Assembly (NCBI GenBank): GCA_030625695.1 | Contig: DAOUQK010000003.1 | Location: forward strand, 1 to 41,067 | Origin: Paracoccaceae bacterium | GTDB taxonomy: Bacteria > Pseudomonadota > Alphaproteobacteria > Rhodobacterales > Rhodobacteraceae | Length of the DNA: 41,067 bases | Reading direction: 5' to 3' | Shown here: positions 23,810-31,819 of the stretch, one piece after another | Layout: every line of letters starts with the position of its first letter | Position numbering within the stretch: position 1 is the stretch's first letter | Notes under the pieces: generated by a model | What the model was told of the DNA's origin: nothing | Database searches by the model: none | Seen by the model: the letters and a program-made list of their open reading frames with translations, nothing else | Translations under genes and position numbers: made by a program

Positions 23810-25886
23810 TGCTGGCGTCCTCTGCGTCGGATTGCTGGGGGGCGGGTTGATCTGATTCCGGGTCTTCGCTGGTGGTGTCGTCGGTCTCGGTCGGGGCGGG
23901 GTCTTCCTCGGATTCCACTGCGGTCTCTTCTACAGCCTCTTCCTCGACTTCTTCCACAGTTTCTTGCTCTGTAGCTTCCTCGGCAACATCTTCTGTGACC
24001 TCAGGCTCTGTTCCCGCCTCCTGTGCCACACTGTCCGGCGTGGCTTCCGGCGTGGCCGTCATATCGAGCGGCAGATCGGGCCGGATCAGCCGGAATTCGA
24101 TCCGGCGGTTATCTTCGCGCCCCTGTTCGGTGCCGTTGTCGGCGATTGGCGTGCTTTCACCGTACCCCACGGCCACATAGGTTGAGGTTATTACCCGGCG
24201 CGACCGCAACTCATTCAACACCGATTGGGCCCGGGCCTGGCTTAGCGATTGGTTCATGCCCTCGCGGCCCTGACTGTCAGTATGACCTTGAATTTCCAAC
24301 CGTATCTCGCCGCATTTGTTAAGAATGTCGGCCAGCGCGTTCATCGTGTCCAACGCCCCGGCCGCAATTGTTGCCGACCCCGGTTCGAACGATATCTTGG
24401 CGTCGGTCTGAACGGCGGCCAGATCGGCCTCACACACGTCAGGGGCAGGGGTCAGATCAACCGGGTCAGGCAGCTTGCGATAGGTGATATCAAGAGCAAA
24501 TGTTCCGGCCCCGCCAAGTTTGGCCGCCAGCAGGGTGGCAATGTCGGAACTGGCCTGTTCGCGCTCGGAAATGCCGCTGATGACCAACGTATCAGCGGTG
24601 ACAATCACCGACCCGTTGACCAGATACGACAGCGCTTCCAACCCGGCCAGAACCCGCACCGGCCAGTTGGCTGGCAGGCCGTCGACAATGCGGGATGCGG
24701 TATACACCATGTCCGACCCGAAACGCGCTTTGGCATAGGCATCCGTCATGTCGCGCAAGCTTGCATCACTCACCCGGCCCCGCAATTGCACAAGGCCCTC
24801 CGGGCTTAGGGTGGCGGTGAACTCGGACGGGCCGGTGGTTCCCGCCTCGTCCACCGGTTGTGGCAGGATGGCATGCAGGGCAAAAACCGGCGGCAACGAA
24901 GTTTGCAACTCGCCGATGACCCGGTCGAACCTGGCCACATCGGTGCCATCCTGGGCCACCAGCGTGATGTCGGCGTTTGACATGGTCACCGTGCCGGCCT
25001 CAATCTTGGCCAGGGCGCGAATGGAAAGTGCTGCGGCGCGGGCCCAGGTCGGGCTGGGTGCGCCCATGCCGATGGTGCACTCTGCGGCGCGTTCCAACCC
25101 GGCTTGCTTTGCGGCCAACATGATCTGTGCTTTGGTGGCGACGCTGTCGGCGGAACAGGCATCAAACCGCGCGCCATTGCTGTCGATCAGAAAACGCAGG
25201 GTAAATGGCGTGATGACCGGGCGTGGCGCAGATATATCCAGCGCCAGTCGCAGTCCCGGCGGTGCTGCGCGGGTCAGTTCGGCCTCCAGCCGGCGTTTGG
25301 CCTCGATACTTTCCGAGATCGCCGTTATCACCACTTGCCCGGCCGTGACCGAGATTTTTGAGCGTGGCAACCGGTCAAGGGCGACCACGGCAAAACCCAT
25401 CGCGTCCTGCCAACCTCTTGGCACCGGATAGCGTGCGACCTGAAGCAGATCACTGACCTGTCCGTCGTCGTCGATCCGGCGCAGTTGCTTCATCAGCGCC
25501 AGCCGGTCAGTCGTGGACGGGATCAGACCAATGATCGAAATACCGCTGTCGTTGCGCAGGACTTCAACCGAAAACCGCGGTGCCACAATATCAGCCTGTG
25601 CTTTGATCTGCATTGCGTCGATGATCCGAGCCGCGTCGATGATGCCGCCAATAAGGCTTTTGACGCTGAACCGGACGGCTTCGTCCGGGGCGGTGCCGGA
25701 CAGGATGACTTTCAACCCGTCGGCCTGAACCTCGGCCCAGGTATGGTCGGACTTGTCGAGCAGTTCGCGCACGTCAATCTCGGTCCGGGTCTCAACCGCG
25801 GTAACGGCGAAACTGGCGGCAACAAGGCACAGACCGGCCGCCAGAAGCAGCGCGATCAATGAGATAAAAAGTGAGGACAGGCGCAT
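23796..25886 (-). CDS. OmpA-family protein with BON-like repeats and an acidic tail
   Basis: The 696-residue protein starts with a hydrophobic signal or anchor segment (LFISLIALLLAAGLCLVAASFA). From about residue 40 to 470 it carries repeated BON-like units (for example VQADGLKVILSGTAPDE, GQVVITAISESIEAKRRLE, GSVIVTADTLVISGISE). An OmpA C-terminal peptidoglycan-binding domain follows (ISFEPGSATIAAGALDT, then IQGHTDSQGREGMNQSLSQAR and VGYGESTPIADNGTEQGR). The last 75 residues are a very acidic, low-complexity Glu/Asp/Thr/Ser tail. The protein should span the periplasm and bind peptidoglycan. The tail beyond the OmpA domain is unusual. It is followed by the overlapping coiled-coil gene. Confidence 0.82.
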   Translation of the reverse strand: MRLSSLFISLIALLLAAGLCLVAASFAVTAVETRTEIDVRELLDKSDHTWAEVQADGLKVILSGTAPDEAVRFSVKSLIGGIIDAARIIDAMQIKAQADIVAPRFSVEVLRNDSGISIIGLIPSTTDRLALMKQLRRIDDDGQVSDLLQVARYPVPRGWQDAMGFAVVALDRLPRSKISVTAGQVVITAISESIEAKRRLEAELTRAAPPGLRLALDISAPRPVITPFTLRFLIDSNGARFDACSADSVATKAQIMLAAKQAGLERAAECTIGMGAPSPTWARAAALSIRALAKIEAGTVTMSNADITLVAQDGTDVARFDRVIGELQTSLPPVFALHAILPQPVDEAGTTGPSEFTATLSPEGLVQLRGRVSDASLRDMTDAYAKARFGSDMVYTASRIVDGLPANWPVRVLAGLEALSYLVNGSVIVTADTLVISGISEREQASSDIATLLAAKLGGAGTFALDITYRKLPDPVDLTPAPDVCEADLAAVQTDAKISFEPGSATIAAGALDTMNALADILNKCGEIRLEIQGHTDSQGREGMNQSLSQARAQSVLNELRSRRVITSTYVAVGYGESTPIADNGTEQGREDNRRIEFRLIRPDLPLDMTATPEATPDSVAQEAGTEPEVTEDVAEEATEQETVEEVEEEAVEETAVESEEDPAPTETDDTTSEDPESDQPAPQQSDAEDASNGQN

Positions 25887-25974
25887 GGTTGAGTTTGATC
25901 ACAATCTCGTGAGTGTTCGGCTTGATTACAACAGGATCGGGTGGCAATCCAGTGCCCAATATGGCCGGTTTCAA

Positions 25975-26955
25975 CTAAACCAGCAAGGCGGCACTAAAGC
26001 ACATCAGCGGGATCAGGCCGGTATCGCGATTGCTGTGAAACAATTGCAACATCTTGGCGCTGTCATCAGGGTCAAACCCGCGCAACTGCCAGGCCATATG
26101 CCAACCCATGGCCCAAGGCCCGGTCAGCGCCAGAACCATCGCCAGCACGGACGCATTAGGCATCAACGCCTGAATCACCGCCAGCCCCATCAGGCCAATG
26201 GTTGCCATCAGAAAATACTTGAGCCACCGAACAGAATCGCGCCCAAACAGCAATGCGGTTGATTTGATCCCGATCAGCGCGTCGTCTTCAGTGTCCTGAT
26301 GCGCATAGATAGTATCGTAAAACAACGTCCAGGCGATGCCCGCGGCGTAAAGAATAACCGCAGGCCAGTGCAACGCGCCCGTATGCGCCGTCCAGACCAG
26401 CAACGCGCCCCAGTTGAACGCCAGTCCAAGGAACACCTGAGGCCACCAGGTGAACCGCTTGGCAAAAGGATAGATCGCCAGCGGCAGCAATGACAACACG
26501 CCCAAAGCAATTGCCGCCCGGTTAAAGGTCAGCAGGATCGCCAGCGCCAGCAACGCCTGCACCCCCATCCAGATCACCGCCCCCATCACGCTCACCTGTC
26601 CCGATGGGATAGGCCGCGAGCGGGTGCGCGCAACCTGCGCGTCAAACTTGCGGTCGGAAATATCGTTCCATGTACAGCCCGCCCCGCGCATCAAAAAGGC
26701 CCCCATGGCACAGGCCACCACCAGCCAGGCATCCTCCAGGCGTGGGCTTTGATCCCACAACATTGCCAATACCAGCCCCCACCAGCAGGGGATCAGCAGC
26801 AACCAGGTGCCAATTGGCCGGTCAGCACGGGACAGACGCAGATAGGGGCGGGCGACTGCGGGGGCGTATCTATCGACCCAATTGCCGGAAACCGCATCGG
26901 CAACCTGCCCATCCGGCCCTGTGGGAATATCTGGCATCTCACCATCGCCTTGCAT
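25975..26955 (-). CDS. ubiA: 4-hydroxybenzoate octaprenyltransferase
   Basis: UbiA attaches the polyprenyl tail to 4-hydroxybenzoate in ubiquinone synthesis, in the inner membrane. The 326-residue protein has about eight membrane segments and both Asp-rich prenyl-diphosphate motifs: GCTWNDISDRKFDAQVARTR and FYDTIYAHQDTEDDALIGIK. RADRPIGTWLLLIPCWWG near the N-terminus is typical. The frame is open to 27018, overlapping rsmE. I prefer the ATG at 26955 (MQGDGEMPDIP) with GGGG upstream; 26937 is also possible. With 26955 the divergent rsmE start is only 12 bp away. The ubiquinone it helps make would be the electron acceptor of SoeABC. Confidence 0.92.
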   Translation of the reverse strand: MQGDGEMPDIPTGPDGQVADAVSGNWVDRYAPAVARPYLRLSRADRPIGTWLLLIPCWWGLVLAMLWDQSPRLEDAWLVVACAMGAFLMRGAGCTWNDISDRKFDAQVARTRSRPIPSGQVSVMGAVIWMGVQALLALAILLTFNRAAIALGVLSLLPLAIYPFAKRFTWWPQVFLGLAFNWGALLVWTAHTGALHWPAVILYAAGIAWTLFYDTIYAHQDTEDDALIGIKSTALLFGRDSVRWLKYFLMATIGLMGLAVIQALMPNASVLAMVLALTGPWAMGWHMAWQLRGFDPDDSAKMLQLFHSNRDTGLIPLMCFSAALLV

Positions 26956-26967
26956 ATGTAAAACCCC

Positions 26968-27702
26968 ATGAGAGCAAAGATCAGACTGTATGTAGAGCAC
27001 CCTTTGGGTGCAGGGCAATCACTTCCCTTGAACCGGGATCAGGCGCATTACCTTTTTGGGGTGATGCGGATGGGCGTGGGCGGCCATGTGGCACTGTTCA
27101 ACGGGCGCGACGGTGAATGGCTGGCCAAAGTGGCCGAGGCGGGCAAACGCAACGGTGTTCTGAAGGTGGTCGAACAATCGACCCCGTTGCAGATGCCCCC
27201 CGACCTGTGGCTTTTGTTTGCGCCGATCAAAAAGGCCCGCACCGATTTCATCGTCGAAAAAGCGGCGGAAATGGGTGCTGCACGAATTGTGCCGGTGCAG
27301 ACCGAATTCACCAATGCTGAACGTATCCGTCAGGATCGCTTGCAGGCCCACGCGGTCGAGGCGGCGGAACAATGCGGCGGCACCTTTGTGCCAGAAGTAA
27401 GCAACCTGCAAAAACTGGACCGGGTGCTGGCCGACTGGCCCGAAGGGCGTCAGTTGATGTTCTGTGATGAGGTTCTGGCGGGCGGCTCCTCCACCCTTTC
27501 GGGTGTCCTCGCAGCTCACAAATCCGCGCCTTGGGCCATTTTGATTGGCCCCGAAGGCGGGTTTTCCGATAAGGAACGCAGCCGCCTGAACGCGCTGCCC
27601 TTCACCCACCCGATCAGTCTTGGTCCCCGCATCCTGCGCGCCGACACGGCGGCGGTCGCAGCACTGACGCTTTGGCAGTTGGCGCTGGGGGACTGGCAAT
27701 GA
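26968..27702 (+). CDS. rsmE: 16S rRNA m3U1498 methyltransferase
   Basis: RsmE methylates U1498 (E. coli numbering) of 16S rRNA. The 244-residue product has the N-terminal PUA-like part (QAHYLFGVMRMGVGGHVALFNGRDGEW) and the SPOUT-type knotted domain with EKAAEMGAARIVPVQTEF, LIGPEGGFSDKE and SLGPRILRADTAAVAALT, all family hallmarks. The start ATG at 26968 is divergent from ubiA by a very short gap. Its stop overlaps the start of the GNAT gene as ATGA, beginning a run of tightly packed genes up to gshA. Confidence 0.94.
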   Translation: MRAKIRLYVEHPLGAGQSLPLNRDQAHYLFGVMRMGVGGHVALFNGRDGEWLAKVAEAGKRNGVLKVVEQSTPLQMPPDLWLLFAPIKKARTDFIVEKAAEMGAARIVPVQTEFTNAERIRQDRLQAHAVEAAEQCGGTFVPEVSNLQKLDRVLADWPEGRQLMFCDEVLAGGSSTLSGVLAAHKSAPWAILIGPEGGFSDKERSRLNALPFTHPISLGPRILRADTAAVAALTLWQLALGDWQ

Positions 27703-28562
27703 TCCGCAAAGCCACCCCGCAAGACCTGCCCGCACTATTGGCTTTTCTGCAACCTCGCGTCGCAACCTCGCTGTTTCTGTCCGGCAATCTGCATGATCAC
27801 GGCCTGAACGCCACGGGACACCGCACCGCGACGCAGTTCTGGATTGCTGCGGCTGGCGGCGATATTCAGGCCGTTTTTGGCAGTTCCGAAGCGGGTTATC
27901 TGATGTGTGAAGCGCCAGATTTCGATCCCGATTGGTCCGCCGATCTTCGCCGGGCGATGACCGGGAGAAAGGCGATCGGTCTAAGCGGCGAGGTCGGGCA
28001 GGCCGTGGCCTTTCGTACCGCCCTTGGGCTGGGTGATCACCCGGTTTCGTTCGAAGATGTCGAACCGCATTTTCTGCTGAATCTCGACGATCTCGTCATG
28101 CCGGACGGCGCAACAATATTGCGCGCCCCGACCGATACCGATTTGCCGAAAATTGTGGCGTGGCGTCTTGCCTATGACCGCGAGGTTTTTGGCGAGGAAA
28201 ACACCGCAGATAATCGGTACAAATCGGAACAACGCGTGTCAGGCCTTGTACAAAACGGACGATTGCGCCTTCTGACGCACGAAAACACGCCGGTGGCCAT
28301 GACCGGCTTCAACGCCGCCCTTCCGGAAATCGTCCAGATCGGCTCGGTCTATACACCCCCCGAATTTCGCGGTCAGGGCCACGCCCGCCGCGCCGTTGCC
28401 CTGCACCTGGCCGAGGCCCGCAACCAGGGTGTCAAATCCGCTGTTCTGTTCGCCGCAGGCCCTGCTGCCGTCAGGGCGTATCAAAGCATCGGCTTTACTC
28501 AAATCGGTGAATACGCGCAGGTCGCTTTCGCTAACCCCTTGATTTTGGGAGACTCCGCATGA
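27699..28562 (+). CDS. GNAT-family acetyltransferase
   Basis: The 287-residue protein has a C-terminal GNAT domain with the acetyl-CoA-binding loop in YTPPEFRGQGHARRAVALHL (R-x-x-G-x-A type) and the late motif AAVRAYQSIGFTQIGEYA. The N-terminal half (MIRKATPQDLPALLAFL, then SLFLSGNL) looks like a second, degenerate GNAT-like domain. The substrate is unknown. The ATG at 27699 overlaps the rsmE stop (ATGA); the frame extends upstream only within rsmE. It overlaps the next gene in the same way. Confidence 0.85.
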   Translation: MIRKATPQDLPALLAFLQPRVATSLFLSGNLHDHGLNATGHRTATQFWIAAAGGDIQAVFGSSEAGYLMCEAPDFDPDWSADLRRAMTGRKAIGLSGEVGQAVAFRTALGLGDHPVSFEDVEPHFLLNLDDLVMPDGATILRAPTDTDLPKIVAWRLAYDREVFGEENTADNRYKSEQRVSGLVQNGRLRLLTHENTPVAMTGFNAALPEIVQIGSVYTPPEFRGQGHARRAVALHLAEARNQGVKSAVLFAAGPAAVRAYQSIGFTQIGEYAQVAFANPLILGDSA

Positions 28563-29086
28563 GTTTTATCCGCCCCGAAGCACGCGCCGCCATCTGGCGC
28601 TGGCGCGAAGTGCTGACCGGCATCGGGATTGGCACACTGGGCCTCAGTTGGGTGCTTGGTCCCGGTGGCCTGCTTGGCTGGCTTGGCTGGGTGCTGGTCA
28701 TGGCCTGCGTGGCTTTGGTGGTGATTGGCGTGCAACGAGCACGGTTTCGCGCAGGTTTTGGAGGGGTCGGGATGGTGCAGGTGGACGAAGGGCAAGTGTC
28801 CTATTTCGGCCCGTTGACCGGCGGCTCGGCCGCGATGTCGGACCTGCGCCGCTTGTCGCTTGACCCAAGAATGAAGCCGAAGCACTGGGTTCTGGAACAG
28901 CCCAGCCAACCACCATTGTTCATTCCGGTCAATGCCGAAGGGGTCGATGCGCTGTTTGATGTGTTTGCCACCCTGCCGGGGTTGAACACCGAACGGATGC
29001 TGTCCGGGCTGGCCGAACAGGGCACCCACCCGATCGTGATCTGGCAAAAGACAACGACGCAAGGTTCTGTCACTTCCATGCATTGA
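28559..29086 (+). CDS. Membrane protein of unknown function
   Basis: The 175-residue protein has two adjacent N-terminal membrane segments (VLTGIGIGTLGLSWVLGPGG and WLGWVLVMACVALVVIGV) followed by a soluble domain of about 115 residues (from VQVDEGQVSYFGPLTGG to WQKTTTQGS). I believe similar proteins occur beside gshA in other Rhodobacterales but know no function. The soluble part has a PH-like, beta-rich look (VSYFGPLTGGSAAMSDLRRL), which is inference only. It overlaps the GNAT gene by 4 bases (ATGA) and precedes gshA by 54 bp. Confidence 0.75.
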   Translation: MSFIRPEARAAIWRWREVLTGIGIGTLGLSWVLGPGGLLGWLGWVLVMACVALVVIGVQRARFRAGFGGVGMVQVDEGQVSYFGPLTGGSAAMSDLRRLSLDPRMKPKHWVLEQPSQPPLFIPVNAEGVDALFDVFATLPGLNTERMLSGLAEQGTHPIVIWQKTTTQGSVTSMH

Positions 29087-29140
29087 CAGTCGCCCATTTT
29101 GACCCCACTTCTTGCCGACAGACATATCAGGAGCGCGCTC

Positions 29141-30511
29141 ATGTCCATCCCTCAGTCCGGCGGCGGACCAATTGAACATCACTCACAATTGGCCGAGTTG
29201 ATGGCCAAAGGCTGCAAGCCAAAAGAAGATTGGCGCATCGGCACCGAGCACGAGAAGTTCGGCTATTGCAAAGACACCCATCAGCCTTTGCCCTACGAAG
29301 GTGAACGCTCGATCCTGGCGGTGCTTGAAGGCCTGCGCGATCATCACGGATGGTCGCCGGTCTCTGAAGGTGGCAAACTGATTGGCCTGGAAAAAGACGG
29401 TGCCAATGTCAGCCTTGAACCCGGCGGGCAGGTGGAACTTTCCGGAGCACCGGTCGAAACCATTCACGCCACCTGTGACGAGGTGAACACCCACCTGCGC
29501 GAAGTCAAGGACATCGCTGACAAGATCGGTGTGCGGTTTATCGGCCTTGGGGCGGCGCCGGAATGGACCCACGATGAAATGCCGCTGATGCCCAAGGGGC
29601 GCTATGCCCTGATGAACGATTACATGGGCAAGGTCGGCACCATGGGCCGGACCATGATGCGCCGGACCTGCACCGTGCAGGTCAATCTCGATTTTGGGTC
29701 CGAGGCCGACATGGTCAAGAAAATGCGCGTGGCATTGGCGTTGCAGCCGGTTGCCACAGCCCTGTTCGCCAATTCTCCGTTCTTTGAGGGCAAGGTCAAC
29801 GGGTTGAAAAGCTGGCGTTCGCGCGTTTGGCGCGACCTCGACCCGGCCCGTACTGGGATGTTGCCGTTTGTGTTCGACGAAGGCTTTGGGTTTGAGTCGT
29901 GGGTCCAGTACGTGCTCGACGTGCCGATGTATTTTGTCTATCGCGATGGCACGTATATCAACGCTTTGGGCCAGTCATTCCGTGATTTCCTGAAGGGTGA
30001 ACTACCCGCCATGCCCGGTGAAAAGCCGACGCTAAGTGATTGGGCCGATCACCTCACCACCGTTTTCCCCGAAGCGCGGGTCAAGCAATATATCGAAATG
30101 CGCGGTGCAGACGGTGGTCCATGGCGCCGCCTTTGTGCGTTGCCGGCATTCTGGGTTGGGTTGATGTACGACCAAAGCTCGCTGGACGCTGCCTGGGATC
30201 TGGTCAAGGACTGGGACGCTGAAACGCGTGAAGCGTGGCGCGTCGAGGCATCGGTTCATGGGCTTCAGGCCAAAGTTGCCGGCCGACGCATGATTGATCT
30301 GGCCTCTTGGGTGCTGGATATCTCGCGCGCGGGCCTCAAGGCACGCGCACGCCCCGGTTTGGGTGGAATGGTCCAGGACGAGCGGCATTTTCTGCATGCG
30401 TTGGAAGACAGCGTCGAGACGGGCATGGCCCCGGCGGACGAGTTGCTGGAGAAGTATAACGGCGAATGGAAGGGTGATCTGAGCCGGATTTATGACGAGT
30501 TCAGTTATTGA
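29141..30511 (+). CDS. gshA: Glutamate-cysteine ligase (plant/alphaproteobacterial class)
   Basis: GshA joins glutamate and cysteine in the first step of glutathione synthesis. The 456-residue product belongs to the class shared by plants and alphaproteobacteria, with WRIGTEHEKFGYC near residue 32, NVSLEPGGQVELSGAP near 88, GRYALMNDYMGKVGTMG near 153 and RTCTVQVNLDFGSE. The frame is open to 29099, but AGGAG lies just before the ATG at 29141. Glutathione is relevant to sulfur stress, though no direct link to the sulfonate genes is shown. A terminator-like repeat block follows its stop codon. Confidence 0.95.
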   Translation: MSIPQSGGGPIEHHSQLAELMAKGCKPKEDWRIGTEHEKFGYCKDTHQPLPYEGERSILAVLEGLRDHHGWSPVSEGGKLIGLEKDGANVSLEPGGQVELSGAPVETIHATCDEVNTHLREVKDIADKIGVRFIGLGAAPEWTHDEMPLMPKGRYALMNDYMGKVGTMGRTMMRRTCTVQVNLDFGSEADMVKKMRVALALQPVATALFANSPFFEGKVNGLKSWRSRVWRDLDPARTGMLPFVFDEGFGFESWVQYVLDVPMYFVYRDGTYINALGQSFRDFLKGELPAMPGEKPTLSDWADHLTTVFPEARVKQYIEMRGADGGPWRRLCALPAFWVGLMYDQSSLDAAWDLVKDWDAETREAWRVEASVHGLQAKVAGRRMIDLASWVLDISRAGLKARARPGLGGMVQDERHFLHALEDSVETGMAPADELLEKYNGEWKGDLSRIYDEFSY

Positions 30512-30513
30512 TC

Positions 30514-30551
30514 GAGGGGCCGCTCCTCAAGCCCTGACGGGCTTTCTTCGC
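30514..30551 (+). terminator. gshA terminator; second copy of the repeated terminator block
   Basis: GAGGGGCCGCTCCTC, then AAGCCC/GGGCTT around TGAC, then TCTTCGC. Apart from the hairpin bases it matches the block after tauR (11089-11127), and in both cases it begins right at the stop codon. The stem followed by TTTCTT fits a Rho-independent terminator. Confidence 0.7.
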
Positions 30552-30757
30552 AACTTCGGTGAGGGACTATCCAAGCGTGCAACGCGATTGAGTATACCTT
30601 GATACGTGCGTGTTAAGACGCTTGGCCAGAACGGGCCAGCACCGGCCCGAAACTCATATGCCCGCATTTGCCTTCGTGGTCTCCTGGCCCCATGGCAAAG
30701 CGGTGATGTTCCAGGTCGTCATACGCCTCCGTGTGATTGCCCCCAATATCAGAGCGC
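30552..30757. other. Gene-free stretch between gshA and the dehydrogenase gene
   Basis: These 206 bases separate two convergent genes. Short open frames exist on both strands but none has a ribosome-binding site or a recognisable protein. I see no further feature than the gshA terminator at the left end and a GC-rich inverted repeat GGCCAG/CTGGCC-like stretch around 30625-30650. Confidence 0.4.
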
Positions 30758-31798
30758 TCAGGCCACGCGCAGGACAATCTTGCCGATATGCTGCTTGCTG
30801 ACAAAGGCCTCTTGTGCGCGGTCAATGTCCGGCAAGGGATAAGTTTCAGCAACCAAAGGCGCAATCTTGCCAGTCTCGATTTGCCTGATAAGCGAGGCGA
30901 AAACGCCCGGATCCAGAACCGTACAGCCAAAGAAACTCAGGTCTTTCAGGTAAAGCGTGCGAATATCAAGCTGCACCAGCGGCCCGCCGATAGCCCCGGA
31001 AACCGCGTATCGCCCGCCGGGGCGCAGAACCTCCAGCAACTCGGGCCAGGCGTCCCCGGCCACGAGGTCGATCACCACGTCATGCGATTGTGCACCCAGC
31101 GCCTTGACCAGATTGTCACCCCTGTGAACCACCCGCGCCGCCCCCAGTTCAAGCAACCGTTCGGATTTGGCCGGGGTGGTGATGGCCGTCACAATCGCGC
31201 CGCGTGCGCGCAGCAATTGCACGGCGGCCGAGCCGACACCGCCCGAAGCTCCGGTCACCAGAACCGCCTCTCCGGATCGAACCCCGGATCGGGCGATCAT
31301 GTTTTCCGCAGTGGAATAGGAACAGGGAAACGATGCCAGTTCGACATCCCCAAGGTCGGATTTGATGGCATGTGCATGGCACGACGCAACCCGGGCATAT
31401 TCAGCAAAGCCGCCGTCACACTCGGACCCGAAATACCAGGGGTTGGCCAGAACCTGCCCGTTTGCCTGGCGGATGCAGGGTTCGACCAATACCCGTTCGC
31501 CAATACGATTGCGGTCAACTCCGCCGGCGACGTCAACGATTTCACCGCAAACATCGGCACCCTGAATGCGCGGAAATATCAGCGCCTCACCGGACCAGCT
31601 GGCATCCGACGCATCACCATCGTCTTTTGAGTACCACGCCAGCCGTGTGTTGATGTCGGTGTTGTTCACGCCCGCCGCACCAACCTTGATCAGCACATCG
31701 CCCGGTGCCAATTCCGGGATTGCCAGATCCGTCCGAAATTCTAACATCTCTGGGCCACCATGTCCGGTCAACACGATCCCCGACATCGTTTCGGTCAT
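30758..31798 (-). CDS. Medium-chain dehydrogenase/reductase (quinone oxidoreductase type)
   Basis: The 346-residue protein is an MDR enzyme. The N-terminal GroES-like domain has AGVNNTDINTRLAWY and QGADVCGEIVDVAG, and the Rossmann domain has VLVTGASGGVGSAAVQLLRARGA for NAD(P) binding. The residues around 35-65 are not those of zinc alcohol dehydrogenases (NTDIN replaces the catalytic-zinc Cys), so it is probably a zinc-free quinone oxidoreductase-like enzyme. The substrate is unknown. It starts at 31798 with AGGTAGG upstream and lies 21 bp after the RND pump gene on the same strand, so it is likely the third gene of the efflux operon. Confidence 0.88.
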   Translation of the reverse strand: MTETMSGIVLTGHGGPEMLEFRTDLAIPELAPGDVLIKVGAAGVNNTDINTRLAWYSKDDGDASDASWSGEALIFPRIQGADVCGEIVDVAGGVDRNRIGERVLVEPCIRQANGQVLANPWYFGSECDGGFAEYARVASCHAHAIKSDLGDVELASFPCSYSTAENMIARSGVRSGEAVLVTGASGGVGSAAVQLLRARGAIVTAITTPAKSERLLELGAARVVHRGDNLVKALGAQSHDVVIDLVAGDAWPELLEVLRPGGRYAVSGAIGGPLVQLDIRTLYLKDLSFFGCTVLDPGVFASLIRQIETGKIAPLVAETYPLPDIDRAQEAFVSKQHIGKIVLRVA

Positions 31799-31819
31799 AT
31801 TCCTACCTCTTCGCTCAGA

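Noticed and set aside
30613-30930. Reverse-strand frame of 105 codons next to the dehydrogenase gene
   Set aside because: It mostly overlaps the 3' end of the dehydrogenase gene in another frame and has no ribosome-binding site or recognisable motif.
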